A stretch of DNA of 64,000 nucleotides from Streptomyces sp. TP-A0356. Lineage in GTDB: Bacteria; Actinomycetota; Actinomycetes; Streptomycetales; Streptomycetaceae. The notes below the pieces were generated by a model. It was not told the origin of the DNA and made no database searches. It worked only from the letters and a program-made list of their open reading frames with translations. Numbering within the stretch: the stretch's first letter is position 1; every line of letters starts with the position of its first letter. The position numbers were made by a program, and so were the translations under genes. The stretch spans positions 1 to 64,000 of the forward strand of contig NZ_BBZJ01000015.1 in NCBI RefSeq assembly GCF_001417775.1. The letters run 5' to 3'. Below are positions 34,720 to 43,050 of this stretch, in pieces.

Positions 34720-36744
34720 ATGCCTCCCGTACGCCTCGCCATCGTCGGGTGCGGTGCCGCCGCCCGCGGCTGCCATGTGCCCGCCCTGCCGCCGCTGAAG
34801 GGCGATGTGCAACTGACCGCGCTCATCGACCGGGACCCGCGCCAGGCGCGGGCCGCGCTGGACCTGTACCGCGAGCTCGGCGGCACCGGCGCCGACGAGG
34901 TGGTGATCGCCGCCGACCCTGCCGAGGCCGCCGATGCCTTCGACGCCGCCGTGGTCGTCGTACCGCATACCGTGCACGCGCGGACCGTGGAGTCGCTGCT
35001 GGCGGCCGGCAAGCACGTGCTGCTGGAGAAGCCGATGACCACCTCGGTCGAGGACGCCCGGCACCTGGTCGCCCTCGCCGCCGACGCCTCCACGCCGCTG
35101 CTCGCGATGGCCCATCCGCGGCGGCTCTTCCCCGCGTACGCCTGGGTCAAGCGGCTCATCGAGGGGGGTGACCTGGGCGACGTGGTGCGCGTCGACTGGG
35201 CGGAGGGCCACCCGTACGCCTGGGAGCCGGTCTCCTGGTCGATGTTCGACCGGCGGCTCGCGGGCGGCGGGGTGCTCACCGACACCGCCTCGCACGTCTT
35301 CGACACGCTGCTGTGGTGGCTCGGCCCCGACGTGGAGGTCGTCCGCTACGAGGACAACTCGCTGGGCGGGGTGGAGACCGACGCGAGCGCCCACCTGCGC
35401 TTCGGCGCGGTCGACGTGCACTGCGAGTTCAGCCGGCTGCGCGACCTCGGCATCTCCTGCACGGTGACGGGCACCAGGGCGACCGTGACCATCGGCACCG
35501 ACTTCCCGGCCGGTGAGTGCACCCTGGTCACCTCGGACGGCGTGGAGCTGCACCGCGGCGACGTCGAGGCGGTGGCGCCCGCCCAGGGCGAGTGGGAGCT
35601 GCTGTTCACCGAGCAGCTCGCCAACTTCGCCGCGGCCGTGCGCGGCACCGCAGCCGTGCACTCCGGCCCCGAGGACGGCCTGCGCGTCGTCGAGCTGATC
35701 CAGGAGTGCTACGGCGGCGCCCACGAGGATGCCGTCCAGCCGTGGACCACCCGCGGCGCCGCGACCGACGGCGATCCCGCGCTCGCCGGCCGCTGCGTGG
35801 CGGTCACCGGCGCGAGCGGCTTCATCGGCGGTCGCGTCGTCGAGCGGCTGGCCCTGGGCACGCAGGCCCGCGTCCGCCCCGTGGTGCGCGGCTTCGGCCG
35901 GGCCGCGCGGCTGTCCGTACTGCCGCAGGAGCGGCTGGAGTTCCGGCAGGCCGACCTGCTGGACACCGACGGGCTGCGCGCCGCCTTCGAGGGCTGCGAC
36001 ACCGTCGTGCACTGCGCCTTCGGCAGCGCCGGTGACGAGGCGAGCCGCTGGGCGGCCTCCGTCGAGGGGACCGCCAACGTCCTGGCCGCCGCCCGCGCCG
36101 CCGGGATCCGGAGGGTGGTGCACCTGAGCACCATCGACGTCTACGACCCCGCCGCCACCGGTGGGCTGAGCGAGGAGTCGCCGGCCCGCCCGGCAGACCC
36201 CGCCGACCGCGAGTACGAGCAGCAGAAGCTCGCTGCGGAGCGGCTGGTCCTCGACGCCCACGGCCCCGACCTGGAGACCGTGGTGCTCCAGCCCGGCGTG
36301 GTCTACGGGCCGTGGGGCGGCCAGTGGACCTCCGCCCAGCTGCAGCGCGCCGAGGGCGACTTCGCCGCGCTCCCGACGGGCGAGGACACCGGCGTGTGCA
36401 ATGCCGTGTACGTCGACGACCTGGTGGACGCGGTGCTCCTGGCCGCCGGGAAGGAGGCGGCCGCCGGTCAGCGCTTCCTCGTCGGCAACGGCGAACCGCT
36501 CGGCTGGGGCCGGTTCTTCGACGCGATCCGCTCCCTGCGCGGCCTGGGCGAGCCGGCGGCGCAGACCGCCGGGGACCCGGTGCCCGACTGGGAGTTGCAG
36601 CTCTACCGCTCGACCGCGCGGGCCCGGTACGACAAGGCCGCGCGCCTGCTCGGCTTCACCGCGCGCACCCCCTTCGCCGAAGGCGTCGAGCTGACCGGGC
36701 AGTGGGCGGGCTGGGCCCGGCAGGTGCCGGAGGTGCGGTCGTGA
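34720..36744 (+). CDS. Fusion of Gfo/Idh/MocA oxidoreductase and SDR epimerase
   Basis: 674 residues from the ATG at 34720, with GGAG 5 bases upstream. Residues 1-about 345 are a Gfo/Idh/MocA dehydrogenase: AIVGCGAAARGCHVPAL for NAD(P) binding and VLLEKPMTT with the conserved Lys. Residues about 355-674 are an extended SDR/epimerase: VAVTGASGFIGGRVVE, LSTIDVYDP and the catalytic DREYEQQKLAAERL (Tyr-x3-Lys). Both enzyme types act on sugar hydroxyls through keto intermediates. Gulosamine differs from glucosamine at C3 and C4, so one chain holding both activities could perform both inversions. That is inference. Confidence 0.88.
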   Translation: MPPVRLAIVGCGAAARGCHVPALPPLKGDVQLTALIDRDPRQARAALDLYRELGGTGADEVVIAADPAEAADAFDAAVVVVPHTVHARTVESLLAAGKHVLLEKPMTTSVEDARHLVALAADASTPLLAMAHPRRLFPAYAWVKRLIEGGDLGDVVRVDWAEGHPYAWEPVSWSMFDRRLAGGGVLTDTASHVFDTLLWWLGPDVEVVRYEDNSLGGVETDASAHLRFGAVDVHCEFSRLRDLGISCTVTGTRATVTIGTDFPAGECTLVTSDGVELHRGDVEAVAPAQGEWELLFTEQLANFAAAVRGTAAVHSGPEDGLRVVELIQECYGGAHEDAVQPWTTRGAATDGDPALAGRCVAVTGASGFIGGRVVERLALGTQARVRPVVRGFGRAARLSVLPQERLEFRQADLLDTDGLRAAFEGCDTVVHCAFGSAGDEASRWAASVEGTANVLAAARAAGIRRVVHLSTIDVYDPAATGGLSEESPARPADPADREYEQQKLAAERLVLDAHGPDLETVVLQPGVVYGPWGGQWTSAQLQRAEGDFAALPTGEDTGVCNAVYVDDLVDAVLLAAGKEAAAGQRFLVGNGEPLGWGRFFDAIRSLRGLGEPAAQTAGDPVPDWELQLYRSTARARYDKAARLLGFTARTPFAEGVELTGQWAGWARQVPEVRS

Positions 36745-37475
36745 CCGGGGTAACCGATGTGCTGGTGGTCGCGCCGCACCCCGACGACGACGTCATCGGC
36801 TGCGGCGGTTCCATCGCCAAACACGTCCGGGACGGGGCCCGGGTGACGGTGGTCATCGTCATCGGGCGCGAGCGCAGCGCCCTCGACGACGCGGTCACCG
36901 ACGCCGAGTTCGCCGCCGAGACGGAAGCCGCCGCCAAGACGCTGGGCGCGCACCGCTGCATCCGTTTCGACGAGCCGTCACGGGACTTCACGCTCTCCCG
37001 CCGCGTGCACCTGGACCTGGTGCGGGTGCTGCGGGAGGTGCGGCCGCAGGTGGTCTACCTGCCCCACGACAACGACGACGACGTCGAGCACCGCATGGTG
37101 CACCAGCTGACCACCGAGGCGCTGTGGATGGCGCAGTCGGAGTTCTTCCAGGAGGCGGGCGAGCGGCCGATGCCGGCGCCCCGGCTGGTGCTCGGGTACG
37201 AGGTGTGGGCGCCGATGGCCCGGTTCCAGTACGCGGAGGACATCGACGGCCAGATCGAGACCAAGGTCGAGGCGATGCGCGCGTACGTCTCGCAGCTGCG
37301 CCACGCCGCCTGGGACGAGGGCATCCGGGGGCTGGCCCGCTACCGGGGCGCGGTGTCCGCGGGCTCGGGCCACGCGGAGGTGTTCCAGGTGCTGAGTCTG
37401 AGCACCCCGTCCGCGGCCGGCGGACCGGCCGGCGGCGGGCCGCGGGGCGACGGGCCGGGAGGCGGCCGTGACTGA
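36741..37475 (+). CDS. PIG-L family zinc deacetylase
   Basis: 244 residues from a GTG overlapping the previous stop. VVAPHPDDDVIGCGG is the metal-binding AHPDD-type motif, and VYLPHDNDDDVEHRMVH carries the third His. Family members remove N-acetyl groups from GlcNAc-type conjugates (MshB, BtrD and others). In this pathway it should free the amine of an N-acetylhexosaminyl intermediate before beta-lysine is attached. The C terminus is a Gly/Pro-rich tail of about 25 residues. The next gene overlaps by 8 bases. Confidence 0.9.
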   Translation: MTGVTDVLVVAPHPDDDVIGCGGSIAKHVRDGARVTVVIVIGRERSALDDAVTDAEFAAETEAAAKTLGAHRCIRFDEPSRDFTLSRRVHLDLVRVLREVRPQVVYLPHDNDDDVEHRMVHQLTTEALWMAQSEFFQEAGERPMPAPRLVLGYEVWAPMARFQYAEDIDGQIETKVEAMRAYVSQLRHAAWDEGIRGLARYRGAVSAGSGHAEVFQVLSLSTPSAAGGPAGGGPRGDGPGGGRD

Positions 37476-38700
37476 GCGGCTCCTGGTCTGCGGGCTCGGC
37501 TCGGGGATGGACCACTCGCTGGCCGAATTGCGCTCGCCCCGGCGGGAGCTGGTGGTGGTCACCGACACACCCACCCACCGGGCGCAGGCGGCGGCGGACG
37601 TACTGCTGGTCTGCGACCCGACCGACAGCACGGCGGTCCTCGCGGAGCTGTCGGCGGCCGGCATCGACCGGTTGGACGGCGTGTTCTCGCTGGGCGCCGA
37701 CAATCCCCCGGTGATCAGTGTGCTGGCGCACCGGTTCGGCTGCCCCGGCCTGCCCCTGGAGACGGCGCTCAACTGCACGCTCAAGGACCGGAGGCTGGCG
37801 ATCCTGCGCGAGGCGGGCCTGGACCTCCCCCGGTTCGCGACCGCCGAGAGCGTGGAGGAGGCGCTGCGGGCGGTCGCCGAGGTCGGCCTGCCCGCCGTGA
37901 TCAAACCCAGCGACCAGACCGGTTCGCTGGGCGTGATGAAGGTGGCCTCGCCCGAGGCGGTATCGGAGAGGGCGGCCGAGGCGCTGCGGCTCAGCCCCGT
38001 CGGCCGGATCGTCGTCGAGGAGTTCCTGGAGGGCACCGAGCACACGCTGGCCGCCTTCATGGTCGACGGCGAGCTGCACCGGTTCGGTTTCGCCGACCGC
38101 GAGTACGGGCGCAAGGAGGAGTTCGCCCCGTACTTCTTCGAGGGCGGCGACACTCTCCCCAGCCGGCTCACCGGGGAGCAGATCGAGGAGATCACCGACA
38201 CCGTACGGCGTGGGGCGCGCGCCCTGCGCCTGGACCCGGCGGTGATCAACACCGACATCCTGCGCACCCGTGACGGCCGGGTGGTGCTCCTGGAGATCAC
38301 CTGCCGGCTCACCGGCGCGCGGATCGCCACCGAGGTGATGCGGCTGGCCACCGGGGTGGACCCGCTGCCCAACGTGGTGCGCCTGGCGCTGGGCCGGCCG
38401 CTGGAGCTCTCCGAGCTGCGTCCGACCCGCAGCGGGGCGGCGGTCCAGCGGTTCCTGCCGGCGGACGGCGGGGTGGTCGAGTGGGTCGGCCATCCCCGGG
38501 ACGTCGCCCGCCGGGCGGGAGTGCACGACGTCTTCTGGGGCATCGAACTGACGCCCGGCACCGTGGTGCCGCCCTACCGCGGCGGGGCCGACGTCCTGGC
38601 GGGCGTGATCGCGTACGCCGACGAGCCGGCCGAGGCCGAGGCGATCGCCGAGCGCACGCTGCGCGCGCTGCCCCTGCGGTTCAAGGCTCCGGCGCGATGA
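37468..38700 (+). CDS. ATP-grasp ligase
   Basis: 410 residues from a GTG at 37468. The ATP-grasp core is clear: PAVIKPSDQTGSLGVMKVAS (phosphate-grasp loop), RIVVEEFLEGTEHT, and the magnesium-binding DPAVINTDILRTRDGRVV with LLEITCRLTGARI. Such enzymes form amide bonds through acyl phosphates. A role in streptolidine-lactam formation, or in ligating an amino acid to the sugar-streptolidine core, would fit. The exact reaction is unassigned. Confidence 0.88.
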   Translation: MTERLLVCGLGSGMDHSLAELRSPRRELVVVTDTPTHRAQAAADVLLVCDPTDSTAVLAELSAAGIDRLDGVFSLGADNPPVISVLAHRFGCPGLPLETALNCTLKDRRLAILREAGLDLPRFATAESVEEALRAVAEVGLPAVIKPSDQTGSLGVMKVASPEAVSERAAEALRLSPVGRIVVEEFLEGTEHTLAAFMVDGELHRFGFADREYGRKEEFAPYFFEGGDTLPSRLTGEQIEEITDTVRRGARALRLDPAVINTDILRTRDGRVVLLEITCRLTGARIATEVMRLATGVDPLPNVVRLALGRPLELSELRPTRSGAAVQRFLPADGGVVEWVGHPRDVARRAGVHDVFWGIELTPGTVVPPYRGGADVLAGVIAYADEPAEAEAIAERTLRALPLRFKAPAR

Positions 38701-39860
38701 CCACGACACCGGCGACGACCGCGCGCGGACCGCTGGGCGCGCACACCCGCACGCACACAGACGACACGAGGGAGAACGCGATGGCCGGCGACCCGGTGGA
38801 CAAGGCCGCAGTCGACAAGGGGATCGCCCGCACCGCCGTGGTCATCGCCCTGCGCGACGACCTGCGGATCGCTGACTGCATCGCGTCGATCGACGAGGAC
38901 GTCGAGATCGTCCTGGCCCTCAACGGCCCCAGCGACGCGGTGCTGAAGCTGATCGCCGAGCACCCGCGGCCGCTGACGGTCACCGAGATCGACGACATCG
39001 GCAACCTGGGCGCGGCCTACAACGCCGGGGCTGCCGCCACCGACCGGCAGTACCTGCTCCTCATGGACTCCGACTGCACCTTCGCCCGGGGTGTGGTGCG
39101 AGCCATGGTCCGCGCGGTCCTGACCGACCCGGTGGTCAAGGGGCAGGTGGTGTACGGGGAGTCGGAAGGCCTGCTCAGCAAGCTGACCGCCCGGGTGCGG
39201 GAGTTCGACGAGGGCGACTACGTCAGCGCCCTGTCCCCGCCGCTCATCTACAACAGGGCGATCGTCGACCACATCGGCGGCTACCACTTCGACGAACTGA
39301 TCCACTGGTGCGAGGACCGGGAGTTCGACTTCCGGCTCCAGCTGGCCGGCATCCCGGTGGTGTACCTGCCCGAGGCCCGGATCTTCCACGACGCCCAGCA
39401 TGGCTTCGCGAACATGCGCAGCTACTTCCGCTACGGCGTCGGCGAGGGCATCGCCCAGGAGACGGGCGTGTTCACCACGCCGGCCGTGCCGGTGCTGTGG
39501 CGGCTCTACGAGGCGACCAGGACCCTGGTGCACTGCGCCCGTGACAAGGGCGCGGGCGCCGCGGCGTACTACGCGCTGCTGAAGATCGCCTTCCACGCGG
39601 GGACCGCGCACCATCTGCTCAACGACCCCTACCGGGTGCGGGACCGCTACCCGGCCTCGGCCAAGCGGGCCCGTATGGTGCGGTCGATCCCGCAGCACAG
39701 CACCCGCCTGACCAAGGCCCAGCTGCGGCGGCTGCGCCGGGCGCACTGGGAGGCGGGCCGGCGGATCGAGAAGGTGACCGACCTGTCGGTCTTCCATCCG
39801 GACGCCGCCGGCCCGGCCGCCGCGTCAGCCGCCGCCGAGGCGCGGCAGCAGCAGGCGTGA
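38697..39860 (+). CDS. GT2-type glycosyltransferase
   Basis: 387 residues; the ATG at 38697 overlaps the previous stop, and the next in-frame Met (MAGDPVDK) is a possible later start. The GT-A fold is seen in VVIALRDDLRIADCIAS, NLGAAYNAGAAATD and the nucleotide/metal motif LLLMDSDCTFA (Asp-x-Asp). HWCEDREFDFRLQLAG resembles the catalytic ED motif. It should join the hexosamine from a sugar nucleotide to streptolidine. Its 3' end overlaps the convergent hydrolase gene by 36 bases. Confidence 0.87.
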   Translation: MTTTPATTARGPLGAHTRTHTDDTRENAMAGDPVDKAAVDKGIARTAVVIALRDDLRIADCIASIDEDVEIVLALNGPSDAVLKLIAEHPRPLTVTEIDDIGNLGAAYNAGAAATDRQYLLLMDSDCTFARGVVRAMVRAVLTDPVVKGQVVYGESEGLLSKLTARVREFDEGDYVSALSPPLIYNRAIVDHIGGYHFDELIHWCEDREFDFRLQLAGIPVVYLPEARIFHDAQHGFANMRSYFRYGVGEGIAQETGVFTTPAVPVLWRLYEATRTLVHCARDKGAGAAAYYALLKIAFHAGTAHHLLNDPYRVRDRYPASAKRARMVRSIPQHSTRLTKAQLRRLRRAHWEAGRRIEKVTDLSVFHPDAAGPAAASAAAEARQQQA

Positions 39861-41498
39861 GGGATGGTCACCGCCGTGGTGGACCGTGTGGTGCGCGACC
39901 ACCCGGGGATGGACGTCGAAGCGCGGTGCGTTGCTGGCCGCGACTTCCAGGCGGACGCGGTGGCCGGTGCGGAACACATGGCCGATCGCGCCGAGGCGGA
40001 CGGTGACTTCGACCGGCCGGCCGGGGGCGGGCGCTCCGCCCGCCTCCGGTGCCGTCGTCGCCGGTGCCGTCGTCGCAGTTGCCGTCGTCGCCGGTGCCGG
40101 CTCCAGCCGGTGGATGCCGTCGCACAGCAGCTCCGCGCGGCCGTCGGGCCAGACGTCGACGAGCTTGCCGGTCACGTCGGCGCCCGCCGCGTCCGGAGTG
40201 ACGTACACCGTCAGGACGGTGTCGCCGACCACGGTCAGCGGGGCGGTGAGCGGTGCGCCGGTGAAGCACAGGACGTCGCCGCGCCGCTCCACCTCGCGCT
40301 GGTCGAGCGGGCCGCAGTCGCCGCCGGTGAACTGGCCGGGCAGGGCGGTGGCGCCGCCGGTGGTGGGCACCGGGTCGGCCGGGTCGTGGCGGATCGCGTC
40401 GCTGCCGGGGGCCCCCGGTGCGGTGCCGGGCATGAGCCGCCGGCCGTCCAGGTGGAGCACGTACTCCTCGGTGCCGGGGACGGGCCAGTCGGGGAAGGCG
40501 CGCCACTCGTCGGCGCCGGTGAGGAAGAGCCGTACCGGCTCGGGGGCCGTTGCACCGGTGCGCCGCCCGCGCAGATGGCGGTCGAAGTGGTCCAGGTGCA
40601 GGCCGGTGACGTCGAGCTGCTGCTCGTCGGCGGCGAGCCCGTAACGGCGCTGCGGGAAGATCCCGCCGGTGACGCAGTGGGACCAGGGACCGACCACCAG
40701 GCGCGTCTCCACGCCCTGTTCCCGAATTCCCCGGTAATTCTCAAGGGCTCCAGCGAGGAATATGTCGTACCACCCCGTCAGATTGAGCACAGGAACGTTT
40801 ATCGACGAATACGAGTCGCGGGGTGCGGCACGCTTCCAGTACGGGTGGCCGGCGGGATGCTCGCTCCATTGCCGGTAATAGGGCGCCAGCCGGTCCAGGA
40901 GTTCCGCGGCGGCGGCCGGGTCCGCGTACAGCGCGTCGATCCGATCGACCGCATCGGCCACCTCGGCCAGCTCCGGCCCGGCCAGCCCGGCCCCGCCGAG
41001 CAGCAGGTCATACAGCACCCAGTAGAGGAGGAAGCCCAGCTGGAAGGCGCCGCCCTGGCGGGTCCAGCCCTCGTCGAACCCGGAGCCGGCCACGTGAGGG
41101 GCGATGGCGGCCAGGCCGGGCGGCCGCTCGCCCGCCGCGAGCAGCGCGGCCATGCCCTCGTAGGAACGGCCGAACAGGGCCGCCGAGCCGTCGCACCACA
41201 TCTGTCCCACGGCCCAGGCGACGGTGTCTGCACCGTCCGGGGCCTCGTTCCAGTACGGCTCGAAGGTGCCGCCGGAGGCGAACCGGCCGCGGACGTCCTG
41301 CACCAGCAGGGCGTATCCGGAGCGGACCAGCCGCAGGCCGTCGACGGAGGCCCCGCCGGGGCTTCCCGCTCTTCCGTAGGGCGTCCGCCGGATGAGCACC
41401 GGCACCGCCTCGGCCTTGTCCGGGCGATAGAGGTCGGCGCTCAATAACACGCCGTCCCGCATGGGTATTTTCACATCGTGCTCCACAACGATACGCAC
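39825..41498 (-). CDS. CocE/NonD-type X-Pro-dipeptidyl-peptidase-like hydrolase
   Basis: About 557 residues from a GTG at 41498 preceded by GGAG; GTG 41486 and ATG 41462 are alternatives. The N-terminal alpha/beta hydrolase domain starts KIPMRDGVLLSADLYRP and has the nucleophile elbow LFGRSYEGMAALL. The C-terminal part is the jelly-roll of CocE/PepX enzymes. No signal peptide. The family cleaves acyl or peptide bonds with a Ser-Asp-His triad. In the cluster it may trim an acyl or aminoacyl group, or detoxify product. It sits between two plus-strand blocks, with a gap of only 34 bp to the next start. Confidence 0.85.
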   Translation of the reverse strand: MRIVVEHDVKIPMRDGVLLSADLYRPDKAEAVPVLIRRTPYGRAGSPGGASVDGLRLVRSGYALLVQDVRGRFASGGTFEPYWNEAPDGADTVAWAVGQMWCDGSAALFGRSYEGMAALLAAGERPPGLAAIAPHVAGSGFDEGWTRQGGAFQLGFLLYWVLYDLLLGGAGLAGPELAEVADAVDRIDALYADPAAAAELLDRLAPYYRQWSEHPAGHPYWKRAAPRDSYSSINVPVLNLTGWYDIFLAGALENYRGIREQGVETRLVVGPWSHCVTGGIFPQRRYGLAADEQQLDVTGLHLDHFDRHLRGRRTGATAPEPVRLFLTGADEWRAFPDWPVPGTEEYVLHLDGRRLMPGTAPGAPGSDAIRHDPADPVPTTGGATALPGQFTGGDCGPLDQREVERRGDVLCFTGAPLTAPLTVVGDTVLTVYVTPDAAGADVTGKLVDVWPDGRAELLCDGIHRLEPAPATTATATTAPATTAPEAGGAPAPGRPVEVTVRLGAIGHVFRTGHRVRLEVAASNAPRFDVHPRVVAHHTVHHGGDHPSRLLLPRLGGG

Positions 41499-41532
41499 CC
41501 GCCAATACTCCAACACAACTCGGGAATTCACA

Positions 41533-43050
41533 ATGGAGTCCTCCGCAGCCTCTTTTCTGAAACCGTTCTTCGACACGGCGCGCGACGATCCGGGCCGGCC
41601 GGCCGTGGTCGACAACGGTCTCGTCCTCACCTACGGCACCTTCGCGGCCTGGGTGCTGGCGGTGGCCGCCGCCCTGGAGCCGCGCACGGCGGAGCCCCAG
41701 CCGCCCGTGGGCGTCGTCGTGCACCACTCGGCGCATGACGTGGCGGCGATCCTCGGCGTGCTGGCGGCGGGACGGGCGTACATGCCGCTGGAGGCCCACC
41801 ACCCCGAGGCCCGGCTGGAGGCGATCGTGCGGCGGGTCGGCTGCCGGGAGGCGATAGCGACCGCGGAGACCGGATGGCAGCCCCCCGTCGAGAAGGTGGT
41901 CCGGCCGCGCTGGGCGCCCGCCGCCGCGGCGTCCGCGACGGCCCCCGCGCTGCCGCGGCCGGGCCCGCAACCCGAGGACCCGGCGTACGTGCTGTTCACC
42001 TCGGGCTCCACCGGCGAGCCGAAGGGAGTGGTGGTCCCGCACCGGGCGCCGGCGGCCGTGGTGCCGCCGCTGCGCACCCTGTACGGCATCGGCGAGGGCG
42101 AGTTCGTGCTGCACTTCCACGGCGCGGGCGGCGACACGAGCCTCGAGGAGATCTTCCCGACCCTGACGGGCGGCGCCACCCTCGTCATCGACGACGGGGC
42201 GCGGGAGGGGTTCGCGCGGGTGGCGGAGGAGCAGCAGCTCTCGGTCGCGGTGCTGCCCACCGGGTTCTGGGACAGTCTGACGGGCGATCTGCTGCACCAG
42301 GGCGCCCGGCTGCCGGCGTCCCTGCGCACCGTGGTGATCGGCGGGGAGGCGGTGCGCGCCGACATGCTGGAACGCTGGCGCCGACTCGGCGGCGCCGAGG
42401 ACGTCCGACTGCTCAACACCTACGGCTCCACGGAGACCACGCTGGTCACGCACGCGGTGCAGCTCGCCGGGCCGGGCGCCCCCGCGCTGCCGGAGACCGA
42501 CGGGGACCTGCCCATCGGGCTCCCGCTGCCACACGTCGGCCAGCGGGTCGACGAGACGGGCGAGTTGTACGTCTCCGGGCCCCAACTGGCCCTGGGCTAC
42601 CACGACAACCCCGAGGCGACGGCCGCCCGCTTCACCGAACGGGACGGCGCCCGCTGGTACCGCACGGGTGACCTGGTCGGCGAGGCGGCCGGCGGTGTCC
42701 TGGTGTTCAAGGGGCGCTCCGACCACCAGGTCAAGATCCGCGGCTTCCGGGTGGACCTGCTCGATGTCGAGGCGTTGATCGGACGGTGCGAGGGGGTGTC
42801 GTCGGTCGCGGCCGCCAGGGTGGACCGCGCCGGGCACTCCTCGCTGGCCGCGTTCTTCGTTCCCCTGCCGGACTTCGAGCCGGGCGAGGTCGCCGCGGGC
42901 ATCCGCGACCGGCTGACGCGGACGGCGCCGCCGCACCTGGTGCCCAGCCTGATCGTGCCGGTCGACACGCTGGAGCAGACCCACACGGGCAAGGTGGACC
43001 GGAACGCGACCCGGGACCGCCACCTGGGCGCCGTGGAGGCCGCCCGATGA
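41533..43050 (+). CDS. Second stand-alone adenylation domain (beta-lysine, streptothricin type)
   Basis: 505 residues. Motifs: A3 LFTSGSTGEPKGVVVPHR; A4 region GGDTSLEEIFP, shared with the A domain at 22045; A5-like LLNTYGSTETTLV; A8 KIRGFRVDLLDVEALIG; A10 HTGKVDRNATRD. The shared unusual A4 region and same length mark the two as paralogues. In the described streptothricin system one stand-alone A domain loads the T domain and a second forms the beta-lysine-beta-lysine amide bonds directly. One of these copies should do each. It starts the last plus-strand operon. Confidence 0.88.
   Translation: MESSAASFLKPFFDTARDDPGRPAVVDNGLVLTYGTFAAWVLAVAAALEPRTAEPQPPVGVVVHHSAHDVAAILGVLAAGRAYMPLEAHHPEARLEAIVRRVGCREAIATAETGWQPPVEKVVRPRWAPAAAASATAPALPRPGPQPEDPAYVLFTSGSTGEPKGVVVPHRAPAAVVPPLRTLYGIGEGEFVLHFHGAGGDTSLEEIFPTLTGGATLVIDDGAREGFARVAEEQQLSVAVLPTGFWDSLTGDLLHQGARLPASLRTVVIGGEAVRADMLERWRRLGGAEDVRLLNTYGSTETTLVTHAVQLAGPGAPALPETDGDLPIGLPLPHVGQRVDETGELYVSGPQLALGYHDNPEATAARFTERDGARWYRTGDLVGEAAGGVLVFKGRSDHQVKIRGFRVDLLDVEALIGRCEGVSSVAAARVDRAGHSSLAAFFVPLPDFEPGEVAAGIRDRLTRTAPPHLVPSLIVPVDTLEQTHTGKVDRNATRDRHLGAVEAAR

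Noticed and set aside
40050..40110. Repeated GCCGTCGTCGC-like sequence as a possible regulatory or CRISPR-like repeat
   Set aside because: It encodes a Thr/Ala-rich linker in the hydrolase (codon repeats), has no spacers and no cas genes nearby.
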